From Methanorbis rubei (GTDB lineage: Archaea; Halobacteriota; Methanomicrobia; Methanomicrobiales; Methanocorpusculaceae): 64,000 nucleotides of DNA. Of this stretch, positions 59,768-64,000 are shown one piece after another (the first letter of the stretch is position 1; every line of letters starts with the position of its first letter). Made by a program: the position numbers and the translations under genes. The notes under the pieces were generated by a model. It did no database searches. It worked only from the letters and a program-made list of their open reading frames with translations, and was not told where the DNA came from. The DNA lies in contig NZ_JAWDKB010000001.1 of NCBI RefSeq assembly GCF_032714495.1, positions 186,001 to 250,000 of the forward strand. Reading direction: 5' to 3'.

Positions 59768-60244
59768 TTATTTATGGTACGGTTCGTTCCTGAGAATCCG
59801 AAAACCACGATAAATCTGTTCAAAAAGAATCAGCCGAATCATGGTGTGCGTAAACGTGAGCCGGGAAAACGAAACCTTTCGGTCGGCTGCTGCAAGCACC
59901 GCGGGCGAGAGGCCGAGGGGCCCACCGATGATAAAACAGATGTTTCTGCCGCTAAGTTCAGCTGTGCCGAACAGCGACGACAACTCCTCGCTTGAGATGA
60001 GAGGTGCATTCGGATCAAGCACCACCGTCATGAACCCGTCCCGCACACATTCCAGAATTTTTTCTCCTTCGCGCTCTTTCACAAGCATCTCAGAAGATCT
60101 TGACGCGCCGTCAGGAACTTTCACCTCGGAAAGCTCGGTGACAAAAACAGATGCATAGGGTTTCAGCCGTTTGGAAAATTCGGCGATCCCCTCGTTCAGA
60201 TATCCGTCCTTAATCCTGCCGACACACAGGATCTGAATCTGCAT
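59768..60244 (-). CDS. rlmH: 23S rRNA pseudouridine(1915)-N3-methyltransferase RlmH
   Basis: A 158-residue SPOUT methyltransferase: MQIQILCVGRIKDGYLNEGI, CFIIGGPLGLSPAVLA (SAM pocket), and C-terminal FTHTMIRLILFEQIYRGFRI with final YHK. All motifs of RlmH are present. It methylates pseudouridine in helix 69. It starts 5 bp after the stop of the large TPR gene, so both may share a transcript. Confidence 0.94.
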   Translation of the reverse strand: MQIQILCVGRIKDGYLNEGIAEFSKRLKPYASVFVTELSEVKVPDGASRSSEMLVKEREGEKILECVRDGFMTVVLDPNAPLISSEELSSLFGTAELSGRNICFIIGGPLGLSPAVLAAADRKVSFSRLTFTHTMIRLILFEQIYRGFRILRNEPYHK

Positions 60245-60249
60245 AAACT

Positions 60250-63200
60250 TCAGCTCTCTTCGGTTTCAGAAAGTTCCGAGAGCTCCACAACTTTGGACAG
60301 GCAGTCCACTGCTTCACGCAGATGGCCGGACAGCTCAAGCGCACGGCCTTTCAGGTGCCAGGCAGGGGCATGGTCTGGGTGATCCGCCAGAATTTTTTCT
60401 GCGTCAGTCACCGCGAGATCAAACCTGCTCTGCTGCAGACAGATGAGGCCGCGGCAGTAGTAGATGTCAGGATCAACAGCACCCGCACGTTCCGCCTTCT
60501 CCAGCTGGGCAAGAGCCCCGGCAGGCCGTCCGCACAGCATCTGCATGAACCCGAGACCAGAAAGAATGAACGGATTCTTCGGCTCGACCTGCAGTGCAGC
60601 CTCGAACGCTTCGATCGACATCGGAAGGTTGCCGAGCTTGACAAGCATCATTGCCTTCTGGAGATGAACGAAACTGTTCTTCGGGTAAAGACCGATCAGT
60701 TTGTCATAGCATTTTGCAGACTCAAGATACTTACCTGATCTGCCAAGCACATCAGCGAGTGCGAAGAGTGCCGTGTTGTTGTCCGCATTTTTGGAGACGA
60801 GATCCGAGAACTCCCGGACCGACTCATCCGTCTTTCCTGCACTTGCAAGGGCTGATGCATAGGCGTAGCGTGCCGCGTCATCTGCCGGACGCGCTTCGAG
60901 CACTTCTGCGTAGACATCGGCGGACTCCTCGTACCTTCCAAGCTGCAGCAGGGCTTCGGCACGCATGCGAAGCGTTACCGGATCCTTCGGATTTGTTTCA
61001 AGCAGCATATCGTATCCTGCGAGGGCTTCGTCGTAGTTACCCTGAATCAGATAAATGGAGGAGAGTTTGCGGATTACGTCCAGACTCGTTGCACCGCTGC
61101 CGAGATACTGGGCATAGATCTCAAGAGCCTCGTCGTACTTCTGCATCTGTTCAAGAACCGCAGCCAGATCAAGCATGGCCTTGGTATCGTTATCATCCGC
61201 CTCGATCAGCTTTCGCAATGAATCGCCAGCCTCCGGGAACTTACCAAGAGCGGTGAGGGCAGCAGTCTTGTCACGGAGGGCATTGGTGTTGGTTGGTTCA
61301 AGTTCCAGAACTTTGTCCATCCCAATCGATGCCTCATGGAAGTCGCCGCTCAGCAGATGCAAATGGCCGAGGCCGAACCATACGTGAGCGTTCTCAGGAG
61401 CTGCCGCTGCAACGCGGGAGTAGTACTCGGCAGCCTCGTCGTTTCTGCCAAGGGCTGTGCAAAGGTCGCCGCCGAGCGAGAGAAGGTCAACACTTTCCTC
61501 GCCGTTCTTGATAGCGACAGCGACAGCGTCTGCTGCCTCCTCGTTTCTGCCAAGAGCTGCACAAAGTTTTGCAATCTGCACCGCAACGCCCGGGATGTCA
61601 GGATAGTCACGGAGAACACCTGAGTAGGTGTCAACTGCTGCTGCTGCGTTGCCGCCTTCGGCCTGCACGCGGGCAAGTGCAATCAGCACGCCCGGGTGAC
61701 CCGGAAGAAGCTGTTCAGCTGATGCAAGAGACTCTCCAGCTTCGGCGTACTTGCCAAGCATCTCGCAGCAGAGCGCAGCACCGATGTATGCTGCCGGTGT
61801 CTGAGGTGAGAGCGCGGCTGCCTGTTCATAATAGGAGAGGGCCTCTGCATACTTTCCGCTGCGGAAAAGTACACTGCCTGATCCAAACAGAAGTGAGACA
61901 TCCTGCGGCATGCTCTCCAGCAGATGGGAGTATGCGGTTGCCGCCTCGTCGTACTTTCCGATGCCTGCCCAGGCCTCTGCAACACCGAAGAATGCCGGAT
62001 TGTTGTCAGGCGCAAGACGGATGATGTTCTCCCATGACGCGGCGGCCTCTTTGTATCTGCCGATATGCATCATGGAGGATGCATAGAGTTCGTGGGCTGC
62101 AAGGGACTCGGGATCTTTTGCAATCACGCGGGACGCAACGTCGGCTGCTGACTGGTAGTGGGAAAGTGCCGCAAGGCATTTTCCATGCAGAAGCTGCAGG
62201 TCAAGCCGGTCAGGAGCCGCGTCAAGCACGCGGACCGCGATCTTGTCAGCCTCCGCATATCTGCCGAGTGCTGAGAGGGCAAAGCTCTGCATGGTTGCAA
62301 GTCCCACATTGACCGCACCGATCTCAGGCTTTGCCATCGCAGCGGCACCGGTCAGAGAAGGATTGTTGAACAGCTGCATGTCATCGTCCTCGTTCTGGAA
62401 CCATTTCATTCTGGACTGAGGCCGCGAGCCGTCGCCGCCGAGTTTGTCCATTCTGGCAAAACTCTCGACAGACTCCTTATATTTTCCGGACAGATACTCG
62501 GCGCATCCTTTCATGTACCAGACCGAAGCATTCGCCTGATTGAGATGGATCATCTCAAGGAATGCTTCAGACGCACGCTTCATGTTTCCTGAAAGGAACG
62601 AAACGATGCCAAGCAGATACCAGAGTTCTGCGTTCGCGTATCCGCGGGCGAGAACTTTTTCCAGCTGCACTGAGGACTCGCGGCTGTTGCCGTCCCAGAA
62701 AAGACAGAGGGCACGCCGGACGGTGACGGTGATGTCGGTATCTGATGAGTACTGCTGGACCATACCATAGGATGCGGATGCATCCTTGTATTTTCCCATG
62801 CTCTCTTCAAGACGGGCGCGGCGGTACCAGCCGGACGGTTCGCTCTCCGGCAGAGTTGCGTAGCGCTGCAGTGCACCTTCGCGGTCGCCAAGCATCTCAC
62901 AACAGAACGCAGCAGACGAGGTGAACATACCGCGGTTGTCTGCGAGAACTGAGCCCAGCTGATCAAACATGGTCTTTGCCTCGGCAAAGTTTCCTGCACG
63001 CATGGTCATCTCTGCAAGGCGTGCTCTGAGCCTGCGGTCTTCGGGCCGGAGCGATGAGAGGTGGCTGCATACTGCTGCGGCATCCGCATATCTGCCGATG
63101 CGTTCCAACCACTCGCATTTGAGTTCCTGTAAGTACGGTTCGCTGTCGCCAAGCGTCACGTGACCGATGGCAGAGATCGCCTCTTCGAATCTTCCGGCGT

Positions 63201-63480
63201 CAGCAAGAAGTGTGGAGAGCGTGATCCATGCATCCGTATTTTTCGGGTCAAGGTCGGTTGCCCTCATCAGGGATTTGGCAGCATTTTCATGCTGACCGGA
63301 TCGGTTCTGTGAAACACCGAGCCGATACCAGAGAGAACTGTTCTGGGGTTCGTGCTCTACTGCCCGGGCGAAGCTTTTTGCCGCATCCTCATAGAGTCCC
63401 TTCTCAAACGACAATTCGCCTCGTGGAGTCCACGGGTTCTGCTTATCATTTTTGCCAAACAGGCCGCCAATATCAACCAT
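60250..63480 (-). CDS. Large TPR-repeat protein
   Basis: A 1076-residue protein composed almost wholly of about 28-30 tetratricopeptide repeats of 34 residues (for example AAKSFARAVEHEPQNSSLWY, LGRYEESADVYAEVLEARP, GKYLESAKCYDKLIGLYPKN). No signal peptide or membrane segment; the N-terminus is MVDIGGLFGKNDKQNPWTPR. It forms a long superhelical scaffold and is likely a cytosolic protein-binding platform. The partner is unknown. Located upstream of rlmH and divergent from nifB. Confidence 0.9.
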   Translation of the reverse strand: MVDIGGLFGKNDKQNPWTPRGELSFEKGLYEDAAKSFARAVEHEPQNSSLWYRLGVSQNRSGQHENAAKSLMRATDLDPKNTDAWITLSTLLADAGRFEEAISAIGHVTLGDSEPYLQELKCEWLERIGRYADAAAVCSHLSSLRPEDRRLRARLAEMTMRAGNFAEAKTMFDQLGSVLADNRGMFTSSAAFCCEMLGDREGALQRYATLPESEPSGWYRRARLEESMGKYKDASASYGMVQQYSSDTDITVTVRRALCLFWDGNSRESSVQLEKVLARGYANAELWYLLGIVSFLSGNMKRASEAFLEMIHLNQANASVWYMKGCAEYLSGKYKESVESFARMDKLGGDGSRPQSRMKWFQNEDDDMQLFNNPSLTGAAAMAKPEIGAVNVGLATMQSFALSALGRYAEADKIAVRVLDAAPDRLDLQLLHGKCLAALSHYQSAADVASRVIAKDPESLAAHELYASSMMHIGRYKEAAASWENIIRLAPDNNPAFFGVAEAWAGIGKYDEAATAYSHLLESMPQDVSLLFGSGSVLFRSGKYAEALSYYEQAAALSPQTPAAYIGAALCCEMLGKYAEAGESLASAEQLLPGHPGVLIALARVQAEGGNAAAAVDTYSGVLRDYPDIPGVAVQIAKLCAALGRNEEAADAVAVAIKNGEESVDLLSLGGDLCTALGRNDEAAEYYSRVAAAAPENAHVWFGLGHLHLLSGDFHEASIGMDKVLELEPTNTNALRDKTAALTALGKFPEAGDSLRKLIEADDNDTKAMLDLAAVLEQMQKYDEALEIYAQYLGSGATSLDVIRKLSSIYLIQGNYDEALAGYDMLLETNPKDPVTLRMRAEALLQLGRYEESADVYAEVLEARPADDAARYAYASALASAGKTDESVREFSDLVSKNADNNTALFALADVLGRSGKYLESAKCYDKLIGLYPKNSFVHLQKAMMLVKLGNLPMSIEAFEAALQVEPKNPFILSGLGFMQMLCGRPAGALAQLEKAERAGAVDPDIYYCRGLICLQQSRFDLAVTDAEKILADHPDHAPAWHLKGRALELSGHLREAVDCLSKVVELSELSETEES

Positions 63481-63621
63481 ACGAATATTCCTCGGATTAA
63501 GAGTACAATATGTTTGGGCTTACATAGTATACGATGTTTCTGCCGGAAAAGGCGTCCCCACAGGTCCCCCGAGTGCCTTTTCACTTGGAATTATATAGGA
63601 CCGTCTCCCATAGGATAAGTT

Positions 63622-64000
63622 ATGGTACATAGTGGCGAGACGCTGGCGCAGGAATTACCCTACGATCCGGAAACGCTCCGGCGCATCAATGAACATCCCT
63701 GCTACAGTCCAGAGGCACGGCACTCGTTCGGTCGCTGTCACGTGGCAGTCGCGCCAAAATGCAATATTCAGTGCAACTACTGTGTTCGTGACTTCGACTG
63801 TGTCAATGAGTCGCGTCCGGGCGTAACAAGTATGGTCCTGAAACCAGAGGACGCGCTCGAACGCATTGATGAAGTTGTTTCTAAGATGAAGCACATCAAG
63901 GTGGTCGGCATTGCAGGTCCTGGCGATCCGCTGGCAAACCCGGAGACCTTTGAGACTCTGCGGCTGGTTCATGAAAAATATCCTGACACGATTCTCTGCA
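63622..64000 (+). CDS. nifB: NifB-type radical SAM protein, N-terminal part (runs off the right edge)
   Basis: 126 residues are visible. The radical SAM cluster motif is Cys47-x3-Cys51-x2-Cys54 (KCNIQCNYCVRDFDC), with CVNESRPGVTS following, exactly as in NifB, and KVVGIAGPGDPLANP with the SAM-binding glycines. NifB builds the 8Fe-9S-C core of the nitrogenase cofactor. In methanogens it is widespread. No nifHDK genes lie within the window. Starts ATG 63622, divergent from the TPR gene. Confidence 0.9.
   Translation, partial: MVHSGETLAQELPYDPETLRRINEHPCYSPEARHSFGRCHVAVAPKCNIQCNYCVRDFDCVNESRPGVTSMVLKPEDALERIDEVVSKMKHIKVVGIAGPGDPLANPETFETLRLVHEKYPDTILC

Noticed and set aside
61568-62312. Several 90-150-residue plus-strand frames inside the TPR gene
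   Set aside because: They are antisense shadows of the repetitive TPR coding sequence.

Overview
This window comes from the chromosome of a hydrogenotrophic methanogenic archaeon, most likely a member of Methanomicrobiales close to Methanocorpusculum. The genus is an inference from gene content and roughly 50% GC. The assignment to methanogens is firm: there is an unbroken operon of methanogenesis marker proteins with the methyl-coenzyme M reductase (MCR) activation ATPase A2, methanofuran biosynthesis genes (mfnD, mfnF), a NifB-type radical SAM protein, and many archaeal information-processing genes (eS1, uS15, eL15, eL43, RpoP, SBDS, proteasome alpha, RNase P proteins, prefoldin, NAC, FEN1, two RecJ-like DHH proteins).

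Layout. 1-2.1 kb: accessory edge with an HNH-type fragment, two small ribbon-helix-helix-like proteins, heptamer repeat arrays and several inverted repeats. 2.1-7.7 kb: two paralogous GLUG-repeat surface proteins with similar upstream regions. 8.3-15.8 kb: minus-strand operon A2-Mmp3-Mmp6-Mmp5-Mmp15-Mmp17-Mmp7 ending with an AhpD-like thiol protein. 16-21.6 kb: FEN1, a presenilin-type protease, and the eS1-Pcc1-RecJ-uS15 cluster. 21.9-32.5 kb: mixed metabolism and regulators, a stand-alone Cas1 coupled to archaemetzincin, and a flippase pair with an FkbM methyltransferase. 33.2-42.6 kb: nucleotidyltransferase, methanofuran genes, tRNase Z and a tRNA cluster including an intron-containing tRNA-Tyr and two identical tRNA-Asp. 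43-48.3 kb: the archaeal proteasome/RNase P/SBDS/RpoP/prefoldin superoperon, without the exosome genes that sit inside it in many archaea. 48.6-63.5 kb: MoaC, Nnr, RecJ-like, PUA, NAC, TrmI, HisD, CbiZ, NreA, PurC, RlmH and a 1076-residue TPR protein. The window ends inside nifB.

Two themes connect the genes. First, MCR activation: the marker operon, A2 and possibly NifB (whose cluster precursor resembles those proposed for the activation complex). Second, tRNA maturation: nine tRNAs, RNase P Rnp2/Rnp3, tRNase Z, TrmI, Sua5 and two Pcc1-family KEOPS proteins.

The most unusual features are: (a) a Cas1 homologue with no CRISPR array, whose usual catalytic His position appears to be Tyr, translationally coupled to an archaemetzincin; (b) a family of long palindromic intergenic repeats in which arms carry interchangeable sequence modules, including one chimeric copy; (c) a CxxC thiol protein in the MCR-activation operon; (d) a candidate structured RNA between uS15 and a flavoprotein gene. 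All functional calls are by reading the sequence; no database search was run.
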